From assembly GCF_900167255.1 (NCBI RefSeq), contig NZ_FUYB01000013.1, positions 1 to 64,000 of the forward strand: a DNA stretch of 64,000 bases, written 5' to 3'. Numbering within the stretch: position 1 is the stretch's first letter; every line of letters starts with the position of its first letter. Below, in pieces: positions 54,412 to 63,643 of this stretch. Below the pieces are notes generated by a model. That model had not been told where the DNA came from and searched no databases. It was given only the letters and a program-made list of their open reading frames with translations. The position numbers and the translations under genes were made by a program. Source of the stretch: Thiothrix eikelboomii. Its GTDB lineage: Bacteria > Pseudomonadota > Gammaproteobacteria > Thiotrichales > Thiotrichaceae.

Positions 54412-54442
54412 GCGGTCTATTGATCAAACTTCAATAGACCGC
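54412..54442 (-). other. 12-bp intercistronic hairpin between dctP and dctQ
   Basis: GCGGTCTATTGA (54412-54423) and TCAATAGACCGC (54431-54442) form a perfect stem with a 7-base loop, 16 bases after the dctP stop. Such elements usually act as partial terminators or 3' stabilisers, giving more binding protein than permease. No strong U-tract follows. Confidence 0.75.
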
Positions 54443-54457
54443 ACAGTATGATGGAAT

Positions 54458-55465
54458 TTACTTGGCTGGATCAAACCCAGTGGCAGTATAGATTGAGGTA
54501 ATTAAGTCTTTACCAATGCGCTCAGACATTTCGGTGTGAACCGGTGCTAAAGCTTTTTGCATAGCTTTAGTTTCATCCTCAGTGGGCATGTAAACTTCAG
54601 TTTTGCCACTGGCTTTAACGGCTTCGAGCGCCTTATCGTTTTCTTCTTTAGCGATTTGGTTAGCATAATCTGTCGATTCTTTCATCGCTTCTTCTAAAGA
54701 CTTGCGCACATCTTCAGGCAACTTATCCCAAAACGCTTTGTTCGCAATTACGGCATAGCCTAAATACCCATGATTAGTGACAGAGGCATTTTTTTGCACT
54801 TCATGCATTTTTTGCGTGAGTAAATTGGATGGTGGATTTTCAGTACCATCCACTACCCCAGTTTGTAGGGCTTGATAGGTTTCAGAGAAGGGTAAAACTT
54901 GTGGGTTGGCTCCTAAAGCACGCATTTCGGCTTCTAAAACTTTAGAAGACTGAATCCGCATTTTTAAGCCCTTGAAGTCGTCTGGGGTTTTCAGTGGCTT
55001 ATTTGCACTCATAATCTTAAAGCCATTATCCCAATAAGCTAGGCCTTTAACGCCTTTAGCTTCTAACTTAGTCAGCAAGCCCATGCCAACTTCGCCTTGA
55101 GTAACTTTGTGTAGGTCTTCATAGTTACGGAAAATATAAGGCAGGTCGAAAGCTTCAAATTCTTTCACGCCTAAAGGCCCAAATTTGGCTAAAGAAGGGG
55201 CTAGCATTTGCACAGCACCCATCTGCAGCGCTTCCATTTCTTCTTTATCTTTGTAGAGTGTGCTATTGGCGAAAACCTCGACTTTAACAGCACCTTTAGT
55301 TTTTTCTTCAGCTAATTGCTTGAATTTCTCAGCGGCTTTGCCTTTTGGGGTGTCAGGGGCAACCACATGGCTGAATTTGATAGTAATCGGATCCGCTGCA
55401 TAGGCGTATAAACTAGACAAACCTAAGACAACCGCTGTTGTTAAAGTAAACAGTGTTTTTTTCAT
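54458..55465 (-). CDS. dctP: TRAP transporter substrate-binding protein (DctP-like)
   Basis: 335 residues from the ATG at 55465 (GGAGCGAGAG upstream). A signal peptide (KKTLFTLTTAVVLGLSSLYAYA) is followed by a type II periplasmic binding fold: IKFSHVVAPDTPKGKAAEKF, GLKMRIQSSKVLEAEM (conserved Arg for carboxylate), QTGVVDGTENPPSN. The close match to the DctP branch suggests C4-dicarboxylates such as malate, succinate or fumarate. It heads dctPQM. Confidence 0.94.
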   Translation of the reverse strand: MKKTLFTLTTAVVLGLSSLYAYAADPITIKFSHVVAPDTPKGKAAEKFKQLAEEKTKGAVKVEVFANSTLYKDKEEMEALQMGAVQMLAPSLAKFGPLGVKEFEAFDLPYIFRNYEDLHKVTQGEVGMGLLTKLEAKGVKGLAYWDNGFKIMSANKPLKTPDDFKGLKMRIQSSKVLEAEMRALGANPQVLPFSETYQALQTGVVDGTENPPSNLLTQKMHEVQKNASVTNHGYLGYAVIANKAFWDKLPEDVRKSLEEAMKESTDYANQIAKEENDKALEAVKASGKTEVYMPTEDETKAMQKALAPVHTEMSERIGKDLITSIYTATGFDPAK

Positions 55466-55655
55466 CTCTCGCTCCAATCAGTCAATGTATAAACGAGAGT
55501 GCTATTGGAAGATTCATGCCAATCTAAGCTGGTTTTAGATTATTTTTTAATATCAATTAAAACAAATACTTATCTTGATGTGCTTAGGTCGATTCAAAGC
55601 TGATTTGGCGATTTCCCACCGATTGAGTCTTGCAAGCTTGGCGAAGATCCGCCAT

Positions 55656-55685
55656 AAAAAATATAGCCCCGTTGGTGCGGGGCTA
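55656..55685 (-). terminator. Intrinsic terminator of the sulfatase transcript
   Basis: TAGCCCCG (55664-55671) pairs with CGGGGCTA (55678-55685). On the minus strand this is followed by TATTTTTT. It lies about 120 bases after the sulfatase stop, in the 341-base gap before dctP, which otherwise shows nothing. Confidence 0.78.
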
Positions 55686-55806
55686 GGAGAAGAGGCATAT
55701 ACCACGGAACAAACTAGTTATTATCAGTTAGAGCGTAGTCGTGATTGAAATGCTTCGCTGATTATTTAGCTAACTGGTATTTTTTTAGCTCTAAGTGGTG
55801 GTGAGC

Positions 55807-57330
55807 TTAGTTTTTTGGAAAATAATAGTCATACCAATATTTATCTGCCCCAAGCAAAGCCCCTGAAGGTAAACCGGGGGTTTTCAGACTCGTTGACCAG
55901 TTACTTAATTGGGTATGCAGGGCTTGAGCGATAGCAGGATGCTGGCTTAGCACGTTAACCTGTTCATGTTGATCACTCGATAAATCAAATAAATATTCAC
56001 CTTCATCAGCAGTCCGTAGGTATTTCCATTTGCCTTGACGAACAGCCGATTGCTGCATAAAACGCCAGTACAAAGCGCGATTGGGTTTTGAGCTTGGATT
56101 TTTCAAATAAGGGATCAAATTAACCCCATCCATGTCAGTGGTAGCTAAGCCCGCTAAAGCCGCCGCAGTTGTGGTGGCATCTATAGAGATAACAGGCTCA
56201 TTATAAACCAAACCTTCCGGGAGGTGATTTTTCCAACGCATGATGAAGGGGACGCGGATACCGCCTTCACTGAGCATACCTTTTTCACCCACCCAAGGCT
56301 CATTTAAAGAACCATCCCAGACAGACCCCCCATTGGGTGCTGTTTGGGCTGATACAGGCAATATGTCTTTTTTAGTTAAATTCAGCGCAGCACCATTGTC
56401 TCCCATGAAAATAATCAAGGTGTCATCATCAATTCCATAACTTTCAAGTTTTTCTACAATGCGCCCCACTCCTGCATCGACAGCGGCGAGCATCGCCAAA
56501 GCATAGCGGCGGCGTTCAGGCATAGAGCCGGGAAAGAGATCCAAGTATTTTTGAGTTGCTTCGAGCGGGACATGGGGGGCGTAATAAGGAATATACATAA
56601 AGAAAGGGTCTGCTTTATGCCGATCAATAAAGGTGGTGGCGGCTTCGCTGATGACATCTACCCGAAAGCGGTTATCTTGGATCGTGCGCGGTGAGATGGT
56701 TTGCCCGGCTAAATTAAAATTGGCACGATAGTTATTGTGATAGCCAACGAAATTATCCTGAAAGCCTCGACTTTCTGGATAATATTTAAGCTTTTCCGCA
56801 AACGGTATATTGCTTTCATTAAAGGGAACCGAAGAGCCGGGTGCATAAACTTCGTTATACCAACGCTCGGATGCGCCATTGATGTCTAGATGCCATTTGC
56901 CCATGATTCCAGTTTTGTAACCGACTGCGGTCAGTTTTTCAGCTAGGGTGGCTTGACTCAGCGGCAAGGGTGAATAGTTATTGTCTTCTACTCCAAATTT
57001 CTGTTGATAACGACCCGTGATTAAAGCCGCCCGTGAAGGGGTGCATTGTGGTGCGGTGACATAACCCGCCGTCATACGCACGCCAGTTTTAGCCAGTTGA
57101 TCTAAATGTGGTGTTTTAACATCACCCCGCACGCCTTGAACACCTAAGTCAGCATAACCATGATCATCGGTAAAGATGAAAATAATATTCGGTAGCTCAC
57201 TTGTGCGTACCACAGTTTGATCAGTAGTACTTGAGCCATCGCCACAACTACTTAAAAATAAGGCTGTCAGGCTAATGGCTAAACTGTGCACTAAGCGCAA
57301 ACGAGTTTGAATAGAAAAATCTGTAGGCAT
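55807..57330 (-). CDS. Sulfatase (arylsulfatase family), probable lipoprotein
   Basis: 507 residues. A lipoprotein-like signal ends at LTALFLSSC (Cys29). The catalytic core begins NIIFIFTDDHGYADLG (metal Asp55/56). The sulfatase signature APQCTPSRAALITGR holds Cys96, which must be turned into formylglycine; GIMGKWHL and a late DNGAALNLTKK block complete the active site. It removes sulfate from an ester, probably a carbohydrate or aromatic. It follows DUF1501 and DUF1800 genes on the same strand, a recurring set. No true FGE or anSME gene is in the window. Confidence 0.93.
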   Translation of the reverse strand: MPTDFSIQTRLRLVHSLAISLTALFLSSCGDGSSTTDQTVVRTSELPNIIFIFTDDHGYADLGVQGVRGDVKTPHLDQLAKTGVRMTAGYVTAPQCTPSRAALITGRYQQKFGVEDNNYSPLPLSQATLAEKLTAVGYKTGIMGKWHLDINGASERWYNEVYAPGSSVPFNESNIPFAEKLKYYPESRGFQDNFVGYHNNYRANFNLAGQTISPRTIQDNRFRVDVISEAATTFIDRHKADPFFMYIPYYAPHVPLEATQKYLDLFPGSMPERRRYALAMLAAVDAGVGRIVEKLESYGIDDDTLIIFMGDNGAALNLTKKDILPVSAQTAPNGGSVWDGSLNEPWVGEKGMLSEGGIRVPFIMRWKNHLPEGLVYNEPVISIDATTTAAALAGLATTDMDGVNLIPYLKNPSSKPNRALYWRFMQQSAVRQGKWKYLRTADEGEYLFDLSSDQHEQVNVLSQHPAIAQALHTQLSNWSTSLKTPGLPSGALLGADKYWYDYYFPKN

Positions 57331-57400
57331 GAAAAAGCTCTATAACAGTCAAAAGTCAAGAATGGCTTGCAGTATAGAGCAGGAGCAGCCTGTTTTTAAA

Positions 57401-58540
57401 TTAAATTAATGCCAGTTGGCCTGTGAGTTTTTCACCTAAATTCCACCAGTTATTGCGAATAACAGAATAAATATCACGAAAATCAGTCGTATAAACCAAA
57501 TCACCTCGTTCATCTAAATCGGTCAATGAAGGATATTCACCATATAAACCGCCTTTGACTTTACCACCCATGACTAATTGCACCGAGGCAGCTCCATGAT
57601 CAATGCCTTTATTGGCATTTTCTTTTAAGCGCCGCCCAAATTCTGAGTAGGTCATGATGATCACCTCATCCCACATACCAATTCGTTTAAGGTTATTCCG
57701 CATACTAGCCAGCCCTTGAGCTAAACTTTGTAAAAGTAATTTATGGCGTGATCGGTGATCAGTATGCGTATCAAAACTACCTAAAGTTATTTTATAAGCA
57801 GGTACGTTTAGGCCTGAAGCAATCAGGGTATAAGCTGAGTTTAAACTTTGTCCAAAGTTACCTGCACCAAAGCTTTCTTTAGCAGCAGGTAGGTCTTTTA
57901 AGTAGTCGGCTAAAGTGCTGGCTAGCATCTCTATTTGCGACTGGACATTTAGAATATGTTGCAAAGAAGGATTCGTAGAGTCGGATTTAAGTGCATGAAT
58001 TCTTGAACCACTACTCGCAAAATTGCTAGGTTCAGAAATACTCAAGGCTGAAACATTCTGGCCATATAAAGGACCTAAATTCGTATCAAGCGCGATACCC
58101 GCCAAGCTGTGTTCAGGAAAAGATTGTGCAATCCAACCATCATGAAGACCACGCGCCTCGGCTTGTGCGGTATCCCAAATTTCAATGGCTTCGAAATGTG
58201 AGCGATTTCCAGTTTCATAGCCAATACCTTGTACCCATGCCAACTCACCCTCATTCCAAATCGGCATGAGCGCTTCTAAGGCTGGATTTAAGCCTAAATG
58301 CGCAGATAAGGTCAGTATACTAGAGCGTTCAATCGCAATCGTTGGGCGAGCACTATAATAATTAGGGTGGGTATAAGGGATTAAGGTATTTAAGCCATCA
58401 TTTCCTCCTTTTAGCTCAATCAAGATCACAATACGCCGATTACCGGCAAGGGTACTGAGGGTATTAGCCCAAACACTTGGGGCGGCTAGCAAACTCAGGG
58501 TACTGAGGCCTAAACCTTTCAAAAAGTCACGACGATTCAT
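57401..58540 (-). CDS. DUF1501 domain protein, Tat-exported
   Basis: 379 residues. A twin-arginine signal (MNRRDFLKGLGLSTLSLLAAPSVWA) points to export of a folded protein. The DUF1501 body includes RRIVILIELKGGNDGLNTLIPY, SHFEAIEIWDTAQ, FDTHTDHRSRH and IMTYSEFGRRLKENANKGIDHG. This family is related in fold to alkaline phosphatase/sulfatase enzymes and is nearly always next to DUF1800 genes, as here (11 bases apart). The substrate is unknown. Confidence 0.92.
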   Translation of the reverse strand: MNRRDFLKGLGLSTLSLLAAPSVWANTLSTLAGNRRIVILIELKGGNDGLNTLIPYTHPNYYSARPTIAIERSSILTLSAHLGLNPALEALMPIWNEGELAWVQGIGYETGNRSHFEAIEIWDTAQAEARGLHDGWIAQSFPEHSLAGIALDTNLGPLYGQNVSALSISEPSNFASSGSRIHALKSDSTNPSLQHILNVQSQIEMLASTLADYLKDLPAAKESFGAGNFGQSLNSAYTLIASGLNVPAYKITLGSFDTHTDHRSRHKLLLQSLAQGLASMRNNLKRIGMWDEVIIMTYSEFGRRLKENANKGIDHGAASVQLVMGGKVKGGLYGEYPSLTDLDERGDLVYTTDFRDIYSVIRNNWWNLGEKLTGQLALI

Positions 58541-58551
58541 AGTTATTATTC

Positions 58552-59928
58552 TTAGCGGAGTTGATAGGTCGGGTCTTTTAAGACAGTCATTAAGATCGTG
58601 TCAGCGTTCTGATTACAGTTAGGTGCTGCTACAGGCTTGACGGGCAATAACCAAGCGACTAAAGGACTGGGGTCGGTAGAGCAACTGATTTGCGGCAAAA
58701 TATTTTTAAAAAAACCACCCGCTTTAATCGAAGAGCCGATACTACCAACGGCATTAGTTTTGGCGACTAGCTCACGAACTAAGCTCTGTGCCTCGCTACC
58801 ATGCTCGGCTAACAATTTAGGAATCAAATCATAGCGGCGAATTAAACGGGTGTTAGTGATCCAATCTGTGCCACCTCGCCAACCTTTGACATCGGGTGGA
58901 TTAAATAGATCTTGTCCTAGTTGTTGGTTGACTATTTTTAAGGCAGGGTATTCTGCAAACGGAATTTGTAGCTCACGGATTAGACCCAGTGTAAATTCCA
59001 CTGGAGATTTAATTAGGCTACCCCGCTGCTGAGTCTCCCAGAAAATAGGGCTAGTTATTATTTTAAGCAATAAAGCTTTGATCTCGTAGCCACTCTCTCT
59101 AAAGGTAGTTGCCCATTCTTGAATAATACTAGGATTAACAGATTCATGGCTAATAAATTCTTTCCAGAATTTTTCAGCAAGATGTTCAGCCGTTCGTGGT
59201 TGATCTAAAAGGATATTAATAATATCAGTGCCATTAAATTTTCCAGAGTGTCCTAGAAAATGCTTTTGAGAGTTGTCGTGTAGCTTAGGTTGAAATATAA
59301 ATTCACCCGTTAAGTTATTTACATTCCAGCCAGAAAAAGCACGTGCGACCTGAATAATATCTTGTTCATTGTAATGGCCTACGCCCAAAGTAAATAATTC
59401 GAGCAGTTCACGGGCAAAATTCTCATTCGGGCTGGTGGCTATGTTCTTTGAGCCATCGAGATAAGTTAACATCGCCGGATCTTTAGCAATCGCATGCAGT
59501 AGCTCAGCAAAATTGCCTAAAGCATGCGTGCGCAGTAATTGATGTTGTTTTAACATCCATTGCGGCCAAATGACTTTAGTTAAGCTAGAAGTAAAGTGGT
59601 TATGCCAAAATAAGGTCATGCGTTCCCATAACGGGAATTGGGTTTTATGTAGTTCTTCTAACCACCAATTCGTTAATAGGACACCTTCTGTACGGGCTAA
59701 TTTATTTAATTCTATTTTTCTGTTGCGATTACTTTGATAGAACACAGCCATATCCTCCCACGCAGTGAGTAGGGGTAGCTTAGTCAAACTAGGTGCCTGA
59801 TCAGGGCAGAGGGTTGCAAAAATCTGTTCCACCGTCTGTCCGATACGTTGCTTGCAGAGGTGATGGTTGATACCTAACTCGAGGCGCGAAGCTAGATGGC
59901 GCGAAGCGGCGTAGTCAGTGATAAGCAT
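58552..59928 (-). CDS. DUF1800 domain protein
   Basis: 458 residues. DUF1800 motifs: LLTNWWLEELHKTQFPLWER, MTLFWHNHFTSS, MLTYLDGS, NENFARELLELFTLGVGHY, and FSGWNVN. DUF1800/DUF1501 pairs are widespread in planctomycetes and proteobacteria with surface or polysaccharide-related genes; molecular function is unknown. It is the first gene of the set DUF1800-DUF1501-sulfatase. No ribosome-binding site is obvious before the ATG. Confidence 0.92.
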   Translation of the reverse strand: MLITDYAASRHLASRLELGINHHLCKQRIGQTVEQIFATLCPDQAPSLTKLPLLTAWEDMAVFYQSNRNRKIELNKLARTEGVLLTNWWLEELHKTQFPLWERMTLFWHNHFTSSLTKVIWPQWMLKQHQLLRTHALGNFAELLHAIAKDPAMLTYLDGSKNIATSPNENFARELLELFTLGVGHYNEQDIIQVARAFSGWNVNNLTGEFIFQPKLHDNSQKHFLGHSGKFNGTDIINILLDQPRTAEHLAEKFWKEFISHESVNPSIIQEWATTFRESGYEIKALLLKIITSPIFWETQQRGSLIKSPVEFTLGLIRELQIPFAEYPALKIVNQQLGQDLFNPPDVKGWRGGTDWITNTRLIRRYDLIPKLLAEHGSEAQSLVRELVAKTNAVGSIGSSIKAGGFFKNILPQISCSTDPSPLVAWLLPVKPVAAPNCNQNADTILMTVLKDPTYQLR

Positions 59929-60088
59929 GATTTGGGGTGCTCTGTTAAACTTGTTTTTTATTTTTATGTGAATATTATTTTATTTAATGATCAACTGTCT
60001 AATCTTATAGATAAATGGCCAGACCTTCGATGTACTGGTCTGGTTTATGTTAAAGTTATGATCATTTCAAAGCTTTTATGAGGACAAG

Positions 60089-60883
60089 ATGGATCTTGCA
60101 AGCCTTACCTTAGTTATTGTTGAACTCGCCCAAGCAGCCGGTGCGGAAATCATGCAAATCTATCACTCTGCGGATTTCACGGTTGATCGTAAACAAGATA
60201 ATTCACCTTTGACTGCTGCCGATCTGGTTTCACATCAAACCATCGTTGCTGCTTTGCAGGAGTTAACCCCCCAGTATCCAATCTTGTCAGAAGAGTCTGC
60301 GACCCTTGATTTTGCTGAGCGTAGTCAGTGGACAACCTATTGGTTAGTCGATCCTTTGGATGGAACCAAAGAATTTATTAAGCGCAACGGTGAGTTTAGT
60401 GTATTAATTGCCTTGATCCATCAGCATGAGCCTGTATTAGGTGTCGTGCATGCTCCGGCTTTGCAGAAAACTTGGTATGCCAGTTTAGGTAATGGTGCTT
60501 ATTTGCAAGTCGCTCAAGCTGAACCTGAGCTGCTGTCTACCCGCGAGCCGAGCGAGTTAGTAACCATTGTCGGTAGTCGATCGCATGCTGGTGATTTTTT
60601 ACCCGCATTTCTGCAGCAATTTGAAAACTATGAACTTATTTCAATGGGCAGTATTTTAAAGGCCTGTTTAGTCGCTGAAGGTAAAGCCGATTTTTATCCC
60701 CGTTTAGGCTTAACTTCCGAGTGGGATACTGCAGCGGCTCAAATTATTGTCGAAGAAGCAGGAGGAGCAATGCAAGATCTTAATGGGCAAGCTTTAAAAT
60801 ATAATTCAAAGGATTCATTGCTCAATCCGCATTTTATAGTGAGCGGTAGTCAACATTATTTCGATAAAACTTTAGATAATTGA
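60089..60883 (+). CDS. cysQ: 3'(2'),5'-bisphosphate nucleotidase CysQ
   Basis: 264 residues, inositol-monophosphatase fold. It removes the 3'-phosphate of PAP, the by-product of PAPS use, and so protects sulfur assimilation. Metal sites are intact: EESAT, WLVDPLDGTKEFIKRNGEF (DPLDGT motif) and SEWDTAAAQIIVEEAGG. AGGACAAG precedes the ATG. Functionally it pairs with cysHI at 15.5-18.0 kb. Confidence 0.94.
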   Translation: MDLASLTLVIVELAQAAGAEIMQIYHSADFTVDRKQDNSPLTAADLVSHQTIVAALQELTPQYPILSEESATLDFAERSQWTTYWLVDPLDGTKEFIKRNGEFSVLIALIHQHEPVLGVVHAPALQKTWYASLGNGAYLQVAQAEPELLSTREPSELVTIVGSRSHAGDFLPAFLQQFENYELISMGSILKACLVAEGKADFYPRLGLTSEWDTAAAQIIVEEAGGAMQDLNGQALKYNSKDSLLNPHFIVSGSQHYFDKTLDN

Positions 60884-61009
60884 TAAATTAGAAAATAAAT
60901 CTTTAAATAATTTGTAACAAATGTTGCAAAATACTCCCTAACAGCAATATTAATTGGTGATAATGCTAGGGGTAGGTGTAGATCATTTTATTTCTAATGG
61001 CTCAAATTC

Positions 61010-61726
61010 ATGGCAAAGGCTAATGACGCAGAAAGTAACAAAATCTTGCTAGTTGATAATGATGAAGTTCTTCAACAGCTCTTGCAGAAATTTTTAACAG
61101 GCCAAGGTTACCAAGTAGCTGTACTAGCAAGTGGAGAACGAATTGCTGAGTTTTTGAACTCCAATTCAGTGGATTTGATTGTAATGGATGTCCTGTTGCC
61201 CGGCGAAAATGGTTTACATTGGCTAGCTTGGGTAAAGCAACATTATAGCTCATTACCCGTACTGATTTTATCTTCACAACAAGCGGTCGATGATCGAATA
61301 GCTGGCTTACAGTTAGGCGCTGATGATTATTTAATTAAACCTTTCCATATGACTGAACTATTGTTAAGGCTAAAAAATATTCTCAGACATCAACGTTCAA
61401 CAGAGACAAAGTTGGACGATTCTTATATCTATTGCTTTGATCCTGAACATGCTTTGTTTTTTCGAGATGGTCAGACGATTAAATTGACCACGACAGAAAC
61501 TCGTTTGATGCGCTTTTTGTTTGATCATGCGGGTGAAATTGTGACCCGTGATCAGATTTCTGAGGCCTTGCGAGGCAATAGCCATCACCCCTTAGATCGA
61601 AGTATTGATGTGCATATGAATCGGCTGCGCAAGAAAATTGAAGCAAAACCAAACTTACCGAAGTATTTAAATACGGTATGGGGCAAGGGTTATCGTTTCA
61701 TACCCCCTAAAAAAGAGGGTGTATGA
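61010..61726 (+). CDS. OmpR-family response regulator, orphan
   Basis: 238 residues. Receiver domain with VDNDE (the usual acidic pair is Asp-Asn-Asp-Glu here), phospho-Asp in IVMDVLLPGENG and IKPFHMTEL Lys, then a winged helix (LTTTETRLMRFLF, VDVHMNRLRKKIE, VWGKGYRFIPP) of the OmpR type. No kinase is adjacent, so the partner is elsewhere. It lies between cysQ and trmB. Confidence 0.9.
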   Translation: MAKANDAESNKILLVDNDEVLQQLLQKFLTGQGYQVAVLASGERIAEFLNSNSVDLIVMDVLLPGENGLHWLAWVKQHYSSLPVLILSSQQAVDDRIAGLQLGADDYLIKPFHMTELLLRLKNILRHQRSTETKLDDSYIYCFDPEHALFFRDGQTIKLTTTETRLMRFLFDHAGEIVTRDQISEALRGNSHHPLDRSIDVHMNRLRKKIEAKPNLPKYLNTVWGKGYRFIPPKKEGV

Positions 61727-61810
61727 TTCGGTGGGCATAGGTCTGACCTACCTGACAGCCTGTGCTTGATATGCTCTAATAAGCGCCTTTATTAGCCAAG
61801 TATCACTCAA

Positions 61811-62509
61811 ATGGATGCCAATCACCCGCGCCAAATTAAAAGTTTTGTGTTAAGACAAGGGCGCTTAACCAAAGGACAAGAACTGGCTTTAGCCACCGCT
61901 TGGCCGCAGTATGGGATCGCTGAGGGTCAGGGCTGGCTCGATTTTGCAGCGATTTTTGGTAATGCAGCGCCTGTTAGTTTGGAAATTGGCTTTGGCAACG
62001 GTGAAAGTTTAGCGCAAATGGCAAGAACAGCCCCAGAGCGTAATTTTTTAGGGATCGAAGTGCATACGCCCGGTGTCGGTCATTTATTGCATCTGGTGCA
62101 AAAATATCAATTGGAGAATCTGCGGGTCATGAATACGGATGCTGTTGAGATTATTCAGCAGCGGATTCCTACAGGCTCGCTCAATCGTATCCAAATCTAT
62201 TTTCCCGATCCTTGGCATAAAAAGCGTCATCATAAACGTCGAATCATCCAAGCAGCGTTTGTGAGTCTATTAGCAACCCGCTTGCAGGCGGGCGGTTTAT
62301 TACATTTAGCTACGGATTGGCAAGATTATGCTCAGGCGATGGCTGAAGTACTAGACGCGAGTCCTGATTTTTGCACCATGAATCCTAGCGGTGAGCCGTT
62401 CTCGCCTCGCCCCGAGTTTCGTCCACTGACTAAGTTCGAACAACGGGGTCTAAAATTAGGGCATGGTGTCTGGGACTTGCTCTACTGCAAGCAAGAACTC
62501 AGCCATTAG
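61811..62509 (+). CDS. trmB: tRNA (guanine-N7-)-methyltransferase
   Basis: 232 residues. It methylates G46 of tRNA. SAM-binding motif LEIGFGNGESLAQMA, NTDAVEII and the family signature YFPDPWHKKRHHKRR are intact, followed by LHLATDWQDYA. RPLTKFEQRG near the C-terminus is also typical. Monocistronic. Confidence 0.96.
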   Translation: MDANHPRQIKSFVLRQGRLTKGQELALATAWPQYGIAEGQGWLDFAAIFGNAAPVSLEIGFGNGESLAQMARTAPERNFLGIEVHTPGVGHLLHLVQKYQLENLRVMNTDAVEIIQQRIPTGSLNRIQIYFPDPWHKKRHHKRRIIQAAFVSLLATRLQAGGLLHLATDWQDYAQAMAEVLDASPDFCTMNPSGEPFSPRPEFRPLTKFEQRGLKLGHGVWDLLYCKQELSH

Positions 62510-62643
62510 TCGGTTAATGTTGCGCGGTTTAACCGATACTCTGCTAATTCTAACAGTTTAAACCAGCACCCTTATTCAGCGTCAGGATTGTTTGCTATTG
62601 ATTCCAGTTATTTATTATCTGAGACAGACACTGGGATCTCGCT

Positions 62644-63474
62644 ATGTTCAATACCCTCAGGCGCTTATCGGTTTTAGCTATTGTTTTGATTGGTTTGCTC
62701 TTTCCCACTTGGACGGTGGCGCTGACCCCACCTTTTCAAGTACAGGTTGATACGGCTTGGCAAGCGGCAGAAGTTAAAGATGTGCAAGCGGTATTGGATT
62801 CAACCGTGCTGGCAATTGCGCCTTATATCGGTAGTCGCCGTTTAGAGCCGGTACTAGTTAAGAATGACGAGAAAGGCCCGATTTCCTTATACGAACGTGC
62901 GGCTAACGGTGAATATGTCGTTCTATTGGATGTGAATGGGCGCTACTGGTCACAATTGGCTTATCAGTTTTCGCATGAGACTTGCCACCTCTTAAGTAAT
63001 TATGATCTTGCACCCAATAATGTTTCCAAGCAGCAATGGTTTGAAGAGTCTTTGTGTGAGGCGTTTAGTTTATTCAGCTTGGGAAAGTTGGCGGATCAGT
63101 GGGAGGTCAACCCACCGTATGAAAATTGGAAAGACTATGCCCCCGAACTACGCAAATATGTTGCGGATATGTTGAAAGAGAAGCAACGTAGCTTGGCACC
63201 CAATTTGGCAAATTGGTATCAGCAACACCAAGTCACTTTGGAGGCTGATCCCTATGCTAAGGATCGCAGTTTAAATGAAAAAATGGCTTCACATCTATTG
63301 AAAATTTTTACGGAACAGCCCGAGACTTGGGCGGCCATCAACTACATTAATTTAGGCGATGATAGCAAGGATAAGTCGCTGACTAAGTACTTGAAAGATT
63401 GGTACAATAATACTCCAGACCATTTACGTGCTCCGATTAAAAAGATTCAGCAACAACTTGATGTTAAGGGTTAG
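62644..63474 (+). CDS. Exported protein with HExxH motif, putative zinc metallopeptidase
   Basis: 276 residues with a signal peptide (LSVLAIVLIGLLFPTWTVAL). FSHETCHLLSNY (HETCH at 111-115) is an HExxH zinc site, and WFEESLCEAFSLF twenty residues later could supply the third ligand Glu, as in gluzincins. The region around is otherwise not recognised. It would act in the periplasm or outside. The substrate is unknown; monocistronic. Confidence 0.72.
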   Translation: MFNTLRRLSVLAIVLIGLLFPTWTVALTPPFQVQVDTAWQAAEVKDVQAVLDSTVLAIAPYIGSRRLEPVLVKNDEKGPISLYERAANGEYVVLLDVNGRYWSQLAYQFSHETCHLLSNYDLAPNNVSKQQWFEESLCEAFSLFSLGKLADQWEVNPPYENWKDYAPELRKYVADMLKEKQRSLAPNLANWYQQHQVTLEADPYAKDRSLNEKMASHLLKIFTEQPETWAAINYINLGDDSKDKSLTKYLKDWYNNTPDHLRAPIKKIQQQLDVKG

Positions 63475-63643
63475 TGAGTGCTGTGAATTATTAACAAGCT
63501 AAGCGCAAATCGTCGGTAGAAGTTTATTTCTCAGCGTTTTTGTGTGAAATTAATAAAAAATAAGCTGAACTTTTCAACCTAGCACATATCTGTATTTTGT
63601 ATGGAGGTTGCCTTACATACGCGAGAAACGAGAGGGCTGAGCG

